Positions 27,336-36,436 of a DNA stretch of 64,000 bases are shown piece by piece. This stretch comes from an uncultured Pseudokineococcus sp. GTDB taxonomy: Bacteria; Actinomycetota; Actinomycetes; Actinomycetales; Quadrisphaeraceae. The notes beneath the pieces were generated by a model. The model was not told where the DNA came from. It did not search any database and was given only the letters and a program-made list of their open reading frames with translations. Every line of letters starts with the position of its first letter. The stretch's first letter is position 1. The DNA lies in the NCBI RefSeq assembly GCF_947499845.1, contig NZ_CANMPM010000006.1, forward strand, positions 62,001 to 126,000, in the 5' to 3' direction. A program made the position numbers and the translations under genes.

Positions 27336-28007
27336 TCAGACCACCGCGCCGTCGTCGTCGTCGTGGGAGCGCGGGAGGCGTGCCACGAGGACGCCGAAGC
27401 CGCCCACGAAGGCGACCACGGCGGCCGCGACGACGAGGGCGGGGGCGTCCCGCCACACCAGGGCGCACAGCAGGAGCACCGCGGGCCCGGCCACCGCGCC
27501 CGCCCACGCGAGCCGCGTGACGAGCGGGGTCGGCGGCCCCGGCACGGGCTCCGGCGGGGTGTAGTGCTCCTCGCCGTCCCTGTCGGGGGCCCCGCGGCCC
27601 TGCCCGTCGCCCGAGCCCACCGGGGCCGAGCGCCACGGGTCGTCCTCGCCCGGCGCGCGCAGGGGCACGTCGTCCCACCCGCGCGCCACCGGACCTCCGG
27701 ACGCCTGCGGGGTCGTGGGCCCGGGGTCGGGGTCGGGACGAGCGTCGGCCGCGTCCCCGACGTCGGGCCGGGGCTCGGCGGGGCCGGGCCCATCGGTGCC
27801 AGGCCGATCGGTGCCGGGCCGCTCGGTACGGGGCTGGTCCGTGCCGGGCCGGTCGGTGCGGGGCTGGTCCGGGCGGGGCCCGCCCCGCGGGTGCCCGGGC
27901 TCGGCCGCCGGCTCGCCCCAGCGGGCGACGATGTCGGCCCAGGCGGCGTCGACGTCGACCGGGTCCTCGCCGCGACCGCCCGCGGCGTCCTCCGGGCGCC
28001 CGCTCAC
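27336..28007 (-). CDS. Hypothetical actinobacterial protein with C-terminal two-helix membrane domain
   Basis: A 223-residue protein. An N-terminal WADIVARWGEP segment is followed by a long disordered Asp/Pro/Gly/Arg-rich region, part of it made of RPGTD-like pentapeptides encoded by a 15-bp DNA repeat. A conserved-looking EEHYTPPEPVPGPPTPL segment precedes two hydrophobic helices near residues 165-184 and 189-209 and an acidic tail. I recognise the layout from other actinomycetes but no function. GTG 28007 overlaps the esterase stop as GTGA. Confidence 0.75.
   Translation of the reverse strand: MSGRPEDAAGGRGEDPVDVDAAWADIVARWGEPAAEPGHPRGGPRPDQPRTDRPGTDQPRTERPGTDRPGTDGPGPAEPRPDVGDAADARPDPDPGPTTPQASGGPVARGWDDVPLRAPGEDDPWRSAPVGSGDGQGRGAPDRDGEEHYTPPEPVPGPPTPLVTRLAWAGAVAGPAVLLLCALVWRDAPALVVAAAVVAFVGGFGVLVARLPRSHDDDDGAVV
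27791..27880 (-). repeat. Six 15-bp in-frame repeats in the hypothetical membrane protein gene
   Basis: Diverged copies of GATCGGTGCCGGGCC in register from 27791 to 27880; each encodes one pentapeptide such as RPGTD or QPRTE. Confidence 0.85.
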
Positions 28008-28867
28008 GCCACCGCTCCGGTGGACGCCGCTCCGGTGGACGCCGCCCCGGTGGACCGAGCGACGTCGCGGGCCAGCCGCAGGGTCTCGGCGACGACCACG
28101 GGCGCGTCGTGGTCGAGCGTCGCCACGTGGCCGCTGCGCGGGAGGCGGACGTCGCGGACGTCGCGCGAGGAGGTGGCGGTGCGCACGAGGGCGGCGCTGC
28201 GCGGCGGCACGACGCGGTCGTGGGCCGAGGACGCGACGAGCAGGGGCTGCCCCACGCGGGGCAGCTCCTCGCGCACACCGGCCATGAGGCCCACGAAGGA
28301 GGACAGCGCGCGCAGGGGGACGCGGTCGTAGCCCACCTCGGTGCGGCCCTCGAGGACGATGTCGTCGGCGACCCCCGGCACGTCGCGGCGCAGCAGGCGC
28401 AGCAGCGGCAGGGCGACGAGACGAGGGTCGCCGAGGAGGACGGCGGGGTTGACGAGCGCCACCGCGTCGACGGAGGAGGCCTCGTGGACCGCGAGCCGCA
28501 GGGCGAGGGCCCCGCCCATGGACAGGCCGCCCACGACGACGACGTCGCACCGCTCCCGCACCCGCAGCAGGTCGGCCCGGGCCAGGGCGTACCAGTCGTG
28601 CCACGTCGTCCGGTCGAGGTCGGCGACGCTCGTGCCGTGGCCCGGCAGGCGGGGCACGGCCACGTGCAGCCCGGCGGCGGCGAGGGCCTCGCCCCAGGGC
28701 CGCACGGAGGCCGGGCTCCCGGTGAAGCCGTGCAGGAGCAGCACCCCGACCCGGGGGCGGTGCGCCGCGGGCGGGCCCTCCCACGGCTGCGCGCCCGCGA
28801 CGACGAGCGGGTCGGGGGCGGGGTGGCGGCCGCGGCGCCGTCCGGTCCGGGGGTCGCGCAGGGGCAC
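28004..28867 (-). CDS. Alpha/beta hydrolase (carboxylesterase/monoacylglycerol lipase type)
   Basis: A 287-residue serine hydrolase. The oxyanion-hole segment is LLLHGFTGSP, the nucleophile elbow is GGLSMGGALAL, the acid is in SSAHDRVVPP and the catalytic histidine is in RSGHVATLDHD. The pattern matches bacterial carboxylesterases and monoglyceride lipases; no signal peptide is seen. The C-terminus ends in an STGAA repeat encoded by a 15-bp DNA repeat. It is translationally coupled by GTGA to the hypothetical gene downstream. Confidence 0.88.
   Translation of the reverse strand: MPLRDPRTGRRRGRHPAPDPLVVAGAQPWEGPPAAHRPRVGVLLLHGFTGSPASVRPWGEALAAAGLHVAVPRLPGHGTSVADLDRTTWHDWYALARADLLRVRERCDVVVVGGLSMGGALALRLAVHEASSVDAVALVNPAVLLGDPRLVALPLLRLLRRDVPGVADDIVLEGRTEVGYDRVPLRALSSFVGLMAGVREELPRVGQPLLVASSAHDRVVPPRSAALVRTATSSRDVRDVRLPRSGHVATLDHDAPVVVAETLRLARDVARSTGAASTGAASTGAVA
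28011..28055 (-). repeat. Three 15-bp in-frame repeats at the 3' end of the esterase gene
   Basis: ACCGCTCCGGTGGAC, GCCGCTCCGGTGGAC and GCCGCCCCGGTGGAC at 28011-28025, 28026-28040 and 28041-28055. They encode the STGAA-type tail. Confidence 0.85.
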
Positions 28868-28993
28868 GTCGTGATGGTCGCACGCGGCCCGGGTCCCGGC
28901 AGCGCGCTGCTCGGAGCCGGGCGGGTCCGCCGGGGAGCCGGCGGGGACCGGCTCGGGCCGAGCCGGCCGCGGTGCGGCAGCCGCTGCAGCGCC

Positions 28994-28999
28994 TAGAGT
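28994..28999 (+). promoter_or_regulatory. Possible -10 element TAGAGT of the acyltransferase gene
   Basis: TAGAGT lies just upstream of the 26-bp repeat block. If used, transcription would begin near 29006 and the whole repeat array would lie in the leader. Confidence 0.45.
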
Positions 29000-29014
29000 C
29001 CTGCGCGCCCCCGG

Positions 29015-29144
29015 GTGCCGGCAGGCGCCAGCAGGAAGGGGTGCCGGCAGGCGCCAGGAGGGGAGGGTGCCGACCGGCGCCAGCAGGAGGGGGTGCCGGC
29101 AGGCGCCAGCAGGGGAGGGCGCCGACCGGCGTCGTCGGGCGAGG
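29015..29144 (+). repeat. 26-bp tandem repeat, four good copies and one degenerate
   Basis: Units start at 29015, 29041, 29067, 29093 and 29119 with consensus beginning GTGCCGGCAGGCGCCAGCAG and ending GGGAGG. The last copy is diverged and runs into the ribosome-binding site of the acyltransferase gene. The unit contains short palindromes (TGCCGGCA, GGCGCC), so an RNA copy could fold. Confidence 0.9.
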
Positions 29145-29153
29145 GAGGCCGCG

Positions 29154-30056
29154 GTGCTCTACTGGCTGCTCAAGCGGATGGTGCTCGGGCCCCTGCTGCT
29201 CACGCTGTACCGGCCGTGGGTCGAAGGGCGCCACCACGTGCCCGACCACGGCGGGGCGCTGCTCGTCAGCAACCACCTGTCCTTCAGCGACTCCATCTTC
29301 CTGCCGCTCGTGCTCGACCGGCGCGTCACCTTCCTCGCGAAGGACGACTACTTCACCGGCCGGGGCGTGCGAGGCCGGCTCACCGCCGGCTTCTTCCGGG
29401 GCGTCGGCCAGCTGCCGGTCGACCGCTCGGGCGGCGCGGCCGGGCTCGCGTCGCTGCGGACGGGTCTCGCCGTCCTGCGGAGCGGCGAGCTCCTCGGCAT
29501 CTACCCCGAGGGCACCCGCAGCCCCGACGGGCGGCTGCACCGCGGTCGCACGGGTGCCGCGCGCCTGGCCCTGGAGAGCGGCGTCCCCGTCGTGCCCGTG
29601 GCGATGATCGGCACCGACGTCGTCCAGCCCGTCGGGCGCCTGGTGCCGTCGGTCCGTCGCGTCGGGCTGCGCTTCGGCCCCCCGGTCGACCTCTCCCGGT
29701 ACGCCGGCGGGGCGGACGACCGCTTCGTCCTGCGCGCGGCGACGGACGACGTGATGCGGGCGATCATGGCGCTGTCCGGCCAGGAGTACGTCGACGTCTA
29801 CGCCCTGGTGACCAAGGACGCCATGGCGCGCCGCCGCGAGGCCGCCGAGCACGGCCGCGACGTCGACCTGCCGGCCGGCGGCGGGGCCCCGGGGGGCCTG
29901 GCCCCCGACGCCCGGGCCCCGCACGCCCCGGCCCGTGACGCCTCCTCTCCCCACGGCCCGACCGCGCCGGCGTCGGATCCCTCGCCGACCGCGAGCCCGG
30001 CGGCGCCCGACCGGCGCGCCGGGAGGGTGCGGCGCCGGGACCCGCGCGGTCGGTAG
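29154..30056 (+). CDS. 1-acylglycerol-3-phosphate O-acyltransferase (PlsC-like)
   Basis: A 300-residue acyltransferase. The catalytic HX4D motif is HLSFSD in SNHLSFSD near residue 41, the glycerophosphate-binding segment follows in GQLPVDRSGG, and the third motif is YPEGTRSPDG. It would transfer an acyl chain to lysophosphatidate or a related acceptor at the membrane. The Pro/Ala-rich C-terminal about 70 residues are not conserved. GTG 29154 has GAGGGAGG upstream. The TAG stop forms part of the dapA -10 hexamer. Confidence 0.88.
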   Translation: MLYWLLKRMVLGPLLLTLYRPWVEGRHHVPDHGGALLVSNHLSFSDSIFLPLVLDRRVTFLAKDDYFTGRGVRGRLTAGFFRGVGQLPVDRSGGAAGLASLRTGLAVLRSGELLGIYPEGTRSPDGRLHRGRTGAARLALESGVPVVPVAMIGTDVVQPVGRLVPSVRRVGLRFGPPVDLSRYAGGADDRFVLRAATDDVMRAIMALSGQEYVDVYALVTKDAMARRREAAEHGRDVDLPAGGGAPGGLAPDARAPHAPARDASSPHGPTAPASDPSPTASPAAPDRRAGRVRRRDPRGR

Positions 30057-30059
30057 CGT
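30054..30059 (+). promoter_or_regulatory. -10 element TAGCGT of dapA, overlapping the upstream stop codon (leaderless)
   Basis: The TAG stop of the acyltransferase gene is the first half of TAGCGT, which ends 6 bases before GTG 30066. Confidence 0.6.
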
Positions 30060-30065
30060 GCCCCC

Positions 30066-30986
30066 GTGCCGATGACGACCCCGCCCGACGCCCCGAGGAC
30101 GCCCCCGCGACCCTTCGGCGCCGTGCTGACCGCCATGGCCACGCCCCTCGACGCCGACGGGGCCCTCGACCTCGACGGCGCCGCCCGCCTCGCGACCTCG
30201 CTGGTCGACGCCGGCTGCGACGGCCTCGTCCTCAACGGGACGACGGGGGAGTCGCCCACGACGTCCCCGGAGGAGAAGGCGCGCGTGGTGCGCGCCGTCC
30301 TCGAGGCGGTCGGCGACCGCGCCCACGTCCTCACGGGCGCGGGCTCCAACGACACGGCGGGCAGCGTGGAGGCGGCGCGGGCCGCCGAGGCCGCCGGGGC
30401 CCACGGCCTGCTCGTCGTCACGCCGTACTACTCCAAGCCGCCGCAGGAGGGCCTCCTGGCCCACTTCCGCGCGGTGGCGGACGCGACCGGCCTGCCGGTG
30501 ATGGTCTACGACATCCCCGGCCGCACCGCGACGCCGGTCGAGGTGACGACCCTGCGGGCGCTCGCCGAGCACCCCCGCGTCGTCGCCGTGAAGGACTCCA
30601 AGAACGACCTGCTCGCCGCCTCCCAGGTCATGGCGAGCACCGACCTCGCCTGGTACTCCGGCGAGGACGCCCTCAACCTCGCGCACCTCGCGCAGGGCGC
30701 CGCGGGCGTCGTCAGCGTGGTCGCCCACGCGGCGGCGGGCGCCTACCGGCAGATGGTCGACGCCGTCGACGCCGGGGACCTCCCGACCGCTCGGGCGCTG
30801 CACGTCCGGCTGCTGCCGATCGTCGACGCCATGATGACGCGCACCCAGGGCGCCGCCTCGGCCTCGGCCGTCGCGCAGCTGCTCGGTGCCACCCCCCACC
30901 GCACCGTGCGGCTGCCCCTGGTCGCCCTCACCGGCGAGCAGCTGGAGCACCTGCGCGGGGCCCTGACGGAAGCAGGACTCCTGTGA
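30066..30986 (+). CDS. dapA: 4-Hydroxy-tetrahydrodipicolinate synthase
   Basis: A 306-residue TIM-barrel lyase condensing pyruvate with aspartate semialdehyde in the lysine/diaminopimelate pathway. NGTTGESPTT, the catalytic tyrosine in VVTPYYSKP, YDIPGRTA and the Schiff-base lysine in VVAVKDSKND are intact. GTG 30066 fits the leaderless -10 element; ATG 30072 is an alternative. Its stop overlaps the RNase J start as GTGA, a pairing typical of actinomycetes. Confidence 0.95.
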   Translation: MPMTTPPDAPRTPPRPFGAVLTAMATPLDADGALDLDGAARLATSLVDAGCDGLVLNGTTGESPTTSPEEKARVVRAVLEAVGDRAHVLTGAGSNDTAGSVEAARAAEAAGAHGLLVVTPYYSKPPQEGLLAHFRAVADATGLPVMVYDIPGRTATPVEVTTLRALAEHPRVVAVKDSKNDLLAASQVMASTDLAWYSGEDALNLAHLAQGAAGVVSVVAHAAAGAYRQMVDAVDAGDLPTARALHVRLLPIVDAMMTRTQGAASASAVAQLLGATPHRTVRLPLVALTGEQLEHLRGALTEAGLL

Positions 30987-32668
30987 GCCACCCCCACCCC
31001 GAGCTCGCCCCGCCGCCCCCGCTCGCCGACGGCGCGCTGCGCCTGACCGCGCTCGGCGGCCTCGGCGAGGTCGGGCGCAACATGACCGTCCTCGAGGTCG
31101 ACGGCAAGCTGCTCGTCGTCGACTGCGGCGTCCTCTTCCCCGAGGACCACCAGCCGGGCGTCGACCTCATCCTCCCGGACTTCTCCTCCATCGCCGACCG
31201 CCTCGACGACGTCGTGGCGGTCGTCCTCACGCACGGCCACGAGGACCACATCGGCGCGGTGCCCTACCTGCTGCGCCTGCGGCCCGACATCCCCCTCGTG
31301 GGCTCGACGCTGACGCTGGCCCTCATCGAGGCCAAGCTCCGCGAGCACCGGATCCGCCCGTACACGCTCACGGTGCGCGAGGGGCAGACCGAGCAACTCG
31401 GCCCGTTCGCCACCGAGTACGTCGCCGTCAACCACTCGATCCCCGACGCGCTGGCGGTCATGGTCCGCACGGCCGCCGGCTCGGTGCTCATGACGGGCGA
31501 CTTCAAGATGGACCAGCTGCCGCTCGACGGGCGCATCACCGACCTGCGTGCCTTCGCCCGGCTGGGGGAGGAGGGGGTCGACCTCTTCTGCGTCGACTCC
31601 ACCAACGCCGAGGTGCCGGGCTTCACGATGTCCGAGCGCGAGATCGAGCCCTCGCTCGACCGCGTCTTCCGCACCGCCGAGCGCCGCATCATCGTGGCGT
31701 CCTTCGCCTCGCACGTGCACCGCGTGCAGATGGTGCTCGACGCCGCCGCCCGCTCCGGCCGCCGCGTCGCCCTCGTCGGCCGCTCGATGGTCCGCAACAT
31801 GGGGATCGCGGCGGAGCTCGGCTACCTCACGGTGCCGGACGGCGTCCTCGTCGACGTCAAGGAGGTCGACTCCCTCCCCGACGCGCGCACCGTCCTCATG
31901 TGCACCGGCAGCCAGGGCGAGCCGATGGCGGCGCTCTCGCGGATGGCCAACAACGACCACTCCGTGCGGGTCGGGCGCGGCGACACGGTGGTCCTCGCCT
32001 CCTCGCTCATCCCCGGCAACGAGAACGCGGTGTTCCGGGTCATCAACGGCCTCACGCGCCTCGGCGCCAAGGTCGTCCACTCGGGCAACGCGCGGGTGCA
32101 CGTCTCCGGCCACGCCAGCGCCGGCGAGCTCCTCTACTGCTACAACATCGTGCGGCCGAAGAACGTCATGCCGATCCACGGCGAGCACCGGCACCTGCAC
32201 GCCAACGCCGACCTCGCCGTCGCCACCGGCGTGCCGCGCGAGCGCGTGGTCATCGCCGAGGACGGCGTGGTCGTCGACCTGGTCGACGGGGTCGCGTGCG
32301 TCGCCGGCGCCGTGCCGTGCGGCTACGTCTACGTCGACGGCTCGTCGGTGGGCGCCATCACGGACGCGGACCTCAAGGACCGCCGCATCCTCGGTGACGA
32401 GGGCTTCATCTCCGTCTTCGTCGCCGTCGACTCCTCCTCCGGGGCCGTCGTCGCCGGGCCGGAGATCCACGCGCGCGGCGTGGCCGAGGAGTCGGTCGTC
32501 TTCGACCAGGTGCGCGAGCAGGTGGTGCAGGCGCTCGAGCAGGCCGTCGCCAACGGCACCACGGACACCCACCAGCTGCAGCAGGTCGTGCGGCGCGTCG
32601 TCGGGCGCTTCGCCTCGGGGCGCCTGCGCCGCCGCCCGATGATCGTGCCGGTGGTCGTCAGCGCCTGA
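30983..32668 (+). CDS. rnj: Ribonuclease J
   Basis: A 561-residue metallo-beta-lactamase/beta-CASP nuclease. The metal-binding HGHEDH is at 84-89, further ligands are in AVNHSIPD and MTGDFKMD, and the beta-CASP motifs include the terminal PIHGEHRHL histidine. The enzyme combines 5'-3' exonuclease and endonuclease activity in RNA decay and rRNA maturation. It is coupled by GTGA to dapA. A short hairpin follows at 32683-32702. Confidence 0.95.
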   Translation: MSHPHPELAPPPPLADGALRLTALGGLGEVGRNMTVLEVDGKLLVVDCGVLFPEDHQPGVDLILPDFSSIADRLDDVVAVVLTHGHEDHIGAVPYLLRLRPDIPLVGSTLTLALIEAKLREHRIRPYTLTVREGQTEQLGPFATEYVAVNHSIPDALAVMVRTAAGSVLMTGDFKMDQLPLDGRITDLRAFARLGEEGVDLFCVDSTNAEVPGFTMSEREIEPSLDRVFRTAERRIIVASFASHVHRVQMVLDAAARSGRRVALVGRSMVRNMGIAAELGYLTVPDGVLVDVKEVDSLPDARTVLMCTGSQGEPMAALSRMANNDHSVRVGRGDTVVLASSLIPGNENAVFRVINGLTRLGAKVVHSGNARVHVSGHASAGELLYCYNIVRPKNVMPIHGEHRHLHANADLAVATGVPRERVVIAEDGVVVDLVDGVACVAGAVPCGYVYVDGSSVGAITDADLKDRRILGDEGFISVFVAVDSSSGAVVAGPEIHARGVAEESVVFDQVREQVVQALEQAVANGTTDTHQLQQVVRRVVGRFASGRLRRRPMIVPVVVSA

Positions 32669-32682
32669 GGCGCCGCCCCGGG

Positions 32683-32702
32683 CGCGGAGGCTCGCCTCCG
32701 CG
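32683..32702 (+). terminator. Short hairpin after rnj
   Basis: An 8-bp stem (CGCGGAGG / CCTCCGCG) with a 4-base loop, 15 bases past the rnj stop. It is a plausible but modest terminator. Confidence 0.5.
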
Positions 32703-32797
32703 GGGTGAGCAGGGGGGCGCGGGAAGCACCCCGTCCCCTGCTCGCCCCGGGAGGCGCCGCGCCGCCCGGGCTCGGTCGCCCGGGCGGCCCGCCGGGC

Positions 32798-32803
32798 TAC
32801 GGT
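32798..32803 (+). promoter_or_regulatory. -10 element TACGGT of ftsK (leaderless)
   Basis: TACGGT is followed by GCGCCC and ATG 32810, a 6-base gap. Confidence 0.6.
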
Positions 32804-32809
32804 GCGCCC

Positions 32810-35746
32810 ATGGCGACGCGCGGCACCACCACGGCGCGCCGCTCGGGCTCCACGCGCAGCAGCGGCAGCGGCACCCGAGGCGGCTCCCCCCGGTCCTCGG
32901 GACCCGACCGCCGCGGCGGCCGCGGGGGCTCCTCGCCCGCGCCGCGGACCGGGGCGTCCCTCGCAGGCCGCGCCGCCCGCGGCGCCTGGACGGGGACCGC
33001 GCACGTCGTCGGGGGTGCCGTCCGGCGCGTCGGCGACGGCGCCCGCGACCTCGACCCGGCCCACCGCCGCGACGGCCTGGCCTTCGCCCTCCTCGGGCTC
33101 GGCATCCTCGTCGCCGCCCGGGAGTGGTGGGGCATCACCGGCACCCTCGGCACGGGGGTGCACGTCGTCGTCGCCGGGCTCTTCGGCCTGGTCGGCCTCA
33201 TCGTGCCCGTGCTCCTGCTCGCCTCCGCCGTGCGCCTCATGCGCCACCCCGACAGCCCCGCCGCCCGCGGCCGGTCGTGGATCGGCGTCCTCGCGCTGCT
33301 CCTCGCCGCCTGCGGCCTCGTGCACCTCGCCGCCGTGGGCGCGCAGGCCCCCGCCACGGCGGAGTCGCTGCAGGCCGGGGGAGGGGCGCTCGGCTACGGG
33401 GCCGCGGTGCCGCTCGCGGCGGGCGCGTCGCCCGTCGTCGCCGTCCCCCTCCTCGTCCTGCTGGGCGTCTTCGGCGTGCTGGTGCTCACCGCGACCCCGG
33501 TGCACGCCGTCCCCGACCGCCTCCGCGACCTCCTCGACCGCCTGCCCGGGCGCCGGGGGGCGGCGGAGGACGAGGAGCCGGCCGAGCGCCTGCGCGACGA
33601 GGAGGACGACGTCCCCGCCGCGGGGAGGCGCCGTGGGCGCCGCTCGGCCGCCGACGACGGCTCCGGCGAGGCCGCGGGCACGGGCTCCGGGGAGGGCGCC
33701 GACGAGGCGGCGGGCGCCAGCCGCGCCCGGCGGGCGGCCGAGCGCCTGCGCGCCCGCAGCCGCGGCACCGCTCCCGACGGCGAGGCGGGCGAGGAGGCCG
33801 AGCCCCCGGGCTGGTCGCGCGGCTCCGCGGCCGGGGCCGAGCCCGGTGCGGACGGCGACCCGGCGGACGGCGGCTCCCGGCGCCGGCGCCCCGCCCCGCC
33901 GCCCGACGACGAGGCGCCGGCAGCGACGCCGCCGGCCGCCCGCCCCGCGGCCCGGTCGGGCGCCCGCACCGCCCCGGCGCCCGCGCCCGCGGCTCCGGAG
34001 GAGCTGGAGGCGCCGCCCGTCGGCCAGCTGCCGCAGCGCGTCGAGCAGCTGCTCCTCGGCGGGGACGTCACCTACAGCCTCCCGGCGTCGGACCTGCTGA
34101 CCCCGGGCACGCCGCACAAGGCGCGCAGCGCGGCCAACGACCGCGTCGTCGAGGCCCTGACGACCGTCTTCGACAGCTTCGACATCGACGCCGCCGTCAC
34201 CGGCTTCAGCCGCGGGCCCACGGTCACGCGCTACGAGGTCGAGCTCGGCACCGGCGTCAAGGTCGAGCGGGTCACGGCGCTGAGCAAGAACATCGCCTAC
34301 GCGGTCGCCAGCGCGGACGTGCGGATCCTCTCGCCGATCCCCGGCAAGTCGGCCATCGGCATCGAGATCCCCAACGCCGACCGCGAGACCGTCTCCCTCG
34401 GCGACGTCCTGCGCAGCCAGGCCGCGCGCGCCCAGGCGCACCCGCTCGTCATGGGCGTCGGCAAGGACGTCGAGGGCGGGTACGTCGTCGCGAACCTCGC
34501 GAAGACGCCGCACCTGCTCGTCGCCGGCGCCACCGGCGCGGGCAAGTCGGGCTTCGTCAACGCGATGATCACCTCGATCCTCATGCGCGCCACGCCCGAC
34601 GAGGTCCGGCTCGTGCTCGTCGACCCCAAGCGGGTCGAGCTGACGGTCTACGAGGGCATCCCGCACCTCATCACCCCGATCATCACCAACCCGAAGAAGG
34701 CCGCCGAGGCCCTCGAGTGGGTGGTGCGGGAGATGGACGCGCGCTACGACGACCTGGCGACGTACGGCTTCAAGCACGTCGACGACTTCAACGCGGCGGT
34801 GCGCGGGGGGCGGGTCCAGCCCGTGCCGGGCAGCGAGCGCGAGCTGCTGCCCTACCCGTACCTGCTCGTCGTCGTCGACGAGCTCGCCGACCTCATGATG
34901 GTGGCGCCGCGCGACGTCGAGGCGTCCATCCAGCGCATCACGCAGCTGGCCCGGGCGGCGGGCATCCACCTCGTGCTGGCGACGCAGCGCCCGAGCGTCG
35001 ACGTCGTCACCGGCATCATCAAGGCCAACGTGCCCTCGCGGCTCGCCTTCGCGACGAGCTCGCTGGCCGACTCCCGCGTCGTCCTCGACCAGCCGGGCGC
35101 GGAGAAGCTCATCGGCCAGGGCGACGCGCTCTTCCTGCCGATGGGCAGCTCCAAGACGATGCGCGTCCAGGGTGCCTGGGTCACCGAGGCCGAGGTCGGC
35201 GCGGTCGTGCGGCACGTCAAGGAGCAGCTGGCGCCGGTCTACCGCGAGGACGTGGTCGTCGCGGCGCCGGCGGCGCAGGTCGACGAGGAGATCGGCGACG
35301 ACCTCGAGCTGCTGCTGCAGGCGACCGAGCTCGTCGTCACGACGCAGTTCGGCTCGACGTCGATGCTCCAGCGCAAGCTGCGCGTCGGTTTCGCCAAGGC
35401 CGGCCGGCTCATGGACCTGCTCGAGTCGCGCGGCGTCGTGGGGCCGAGCGAGGGCTCGAAGGCCCGCGACGTGCTCGTGCGCCCCGACGACCTGCCCGCG
35501 ACCCTCGCCGGGCTCCGCGGCGAGCCGGCGCCCGCGGGCGACGAGGCCTACGACCAGGCGGTCGCCGTCGAGCCGGCGGCGCCGCAGCAGACCGGCGGGG
35601 GCGCCCGCGGCGGGTACGGGGGCGGCTACGGGGCGCCGGCGGAGGACGACTGGGACGCCGGCCTGCCGCCCCCGCCCCAGCGGTACGACGACGACGCGGA
35701 CGGCGACGAGGACGGCCACGACGCGTGGTCGCTGACGGGACGGTGA
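32810..35746 (+). CDS. ftsK: DNA translocase FtsK
   Basis: A 978-residue FtsK. A basic Ser/Arg/Gly tail (1-55) precedes about four membrane helices between residues 86 and 228. A charged Ala/Glu/Arg linker of about 200 residues leads to the alpha-beta motor with Walker A GATGAGKS at 573-580 and Walker [14 protein letters not shown]. The C-terminal gamma winged helix ([20 protein letters not shown]) would read KOPS-like polarity signals. It pumps chromosome ends through the septum. Unusually, about 80 Gly/Asp/Pro-rich residues follow the gamma domain. The leaderless -10 element fixes ATG 32810. Confidence 0.95.
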   Translation: MATRGTTTARRSGSTRSSGSGTRGGSPRSSGPDRRGGRGGSSPAPRTGASLAGRAARGAWTGTAHVVGGAVRRVGDGARDLDPAHRRDGLAFALLGLGILVAAREWWGITGTLGTGVHVVVAGLFGLVGLIVPVLLLASAVRLMRHPDSPAARGRSWIGVLALLLAACGLVHLAAVGAQAPATAESLQAGGGALGYGAAVPLAAGASPVVAVPLLVLLGVFGVLVLTATPVHAVPDRLRDLLDRLPGRRGAAEDEEPAERLRDEEDDVPAAGRRRGRRSAADDGSGEAAGTGSGEGADEAAGASRARRAAERLRARSRGTAPDGEAGEEAEPPGWSRGSAAGAEPGADGDPADGGSRRRRPAPPPDDEAPAATPPAARPAARSGARTAPAPAPAAPEELEAPPVGQLPQRVEQLLLGGDVTYSLPASDLLTPGTPHKARSAANDRVVEALTTVFDSFDIDAAVTGFSRGPTVTRYEVELGTGVKVERVTALSKNIAYAVASADVRILSPIPGKSAIGIEIPNADRETVSLGDVLRSQAARAQAHPLVMGVGKDVEGGYVVANLAKTPHLLVAGATGAGKSGFVNAMITSILMRATPDEVRLVLVDPKRVELTVYEGIPHLITPIITNPKKAAEALEWVVREMDARYDDLATYGFKHVDDFNAAVRGGRVQPVPGSERELLPYPYLLVVVDELADLMMVAPRDVEASIQRITQLARAAGIHLVLATQRPSVDVVTGIIKANVPSRLAFATSSLADSRVVLDQPGAEKLIGQGDALFLPMGSSKTMRVQGAWVTEAEVGAVVRHVKEQLAPVYREDVVVAAPAAQVDEEIGDDLELLLQATELVVTTQFGSTSMLQRKLRVGFAKAGRLMDLLESRGVVGPSEGSKARDVLVRPDDLPATLAGLRGEPAPAGDEAYDQAVAVEPAAPQQTGGGARGGYGGGYGAPAEDDWDAGLPPPPQRYDDDADGDEDGHDAWSLTGR

Positions 35747-35753
35747 GCGGGGC

Positions 35754-36401
35754 ATGACCGCGGTGGTGGACGAGGTCGGGCAGGACGCCGGTCCGGCGGC
35801 GGGGGAGGGCCTGGACCTCCTCGTCTGGGACGCCCCGAACATCGACATGACGCTCGCCAACGTCATCGGCGAGCGGCCCTCGCCGTCCTCGCGGCCGCGC
35901 TTCGACGCCATCGCCCGGTGGCTCGTGGGGTCGGCGGAGGACCGCGACGTCGAGGGCTGCGTCTTCACGAACATCGCCCCCTCGGCCGCGCCCAACATGC
36001 GCGGGTGGGTCGAGGCCGTGCGGTCCTTCGGCTTCGCGGTCTTCGCCCGGCCGAAGACGCACCCCGAGGACGACGTCGACGAGGCGATGCTCGACCACAT
36101 CGCGCGGCGCGCCGACGAGGGCGGCCTCGCCCGCGTCGTCGTCGCCAGCGCGGACGGGCGCAACTTCCGCGAGCCGCTGGAGGAGCTGGCGCGCGCGGGC
36201 GTGGAGTGCGTCGTCATCGCCTTCTCGGAGGTGGCGGGCTACGCCCAGGAGTCCGACCTCATCACCTTCATCGACCTCGAGGACGTGCCCGGCGCCTTCA
36301 CGACGCCGCTGCCGCGCATCCGCCTCGACAACCTGCCGCCCGAGGGCGCGTGGCTGCGGCCGACGCGGTCGATGCGCGCGCTGGTGGAGGCGTCCGCCTG
36401 A
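35754..36401 (+). CDS. NYN domain-containing protein (LabA/PIN-like)
   Basis: A 215-residue protein with the NYN nuclease fold. The first acidic strand is [13 protein letters not shown], with D27 and N30 as candidate metal ligands, and later acidic positions are in [12 protein letters not shown] and [21 protein letters not shown] domains resemble PIN RNases, so single-strand RNA cleavage is possible but unproven. The gene lies between ftsK (7 bases upstream) and rimO. A role in RNA turnover is inference only. Confidence 0.85.
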   Translation: MTAVVDEVGQDAGPAAGEGLDLLVWDAPNIDMTLANVIGERPSPSSRPRFDAIARWLVGSAEDRDVEGCVFTNIAPSAAPNMRGWVEAVRSFGFAVFARPKTHPEDDVDEAMLDHIARRADEGGLARVVVASADGRNFREPLEELARAGVECVVIAFSEVAGYAQESDLITFIDLEDVPGAFTTPLPRIRLDNLPPEGAWLRPTRSMRALVEASA

Positions 36402-36424
36402 GGGGGCGGGCGCCGGGGGGCGCC

Positions 36425-36430
36425 TACAGT
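36425..36430 (+). promoter_or_regulatory. -10 element TACAGT of rimO (leaderless)
   Basis: TACAGT is followed by GGCGGG and ATG 36437, a 6-base gap. The GGCGGG could also serve weakly as a ribosome-binding site. Confidence 0.6.
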
Positions 36431-36436
36431 GGCGGG

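Noticed and set aside
29015-29144. CRISPR array
   Set aside because: The repeats are contiguous without unique spacers and no cas genes are nearby; this is a simple tandem repeat.
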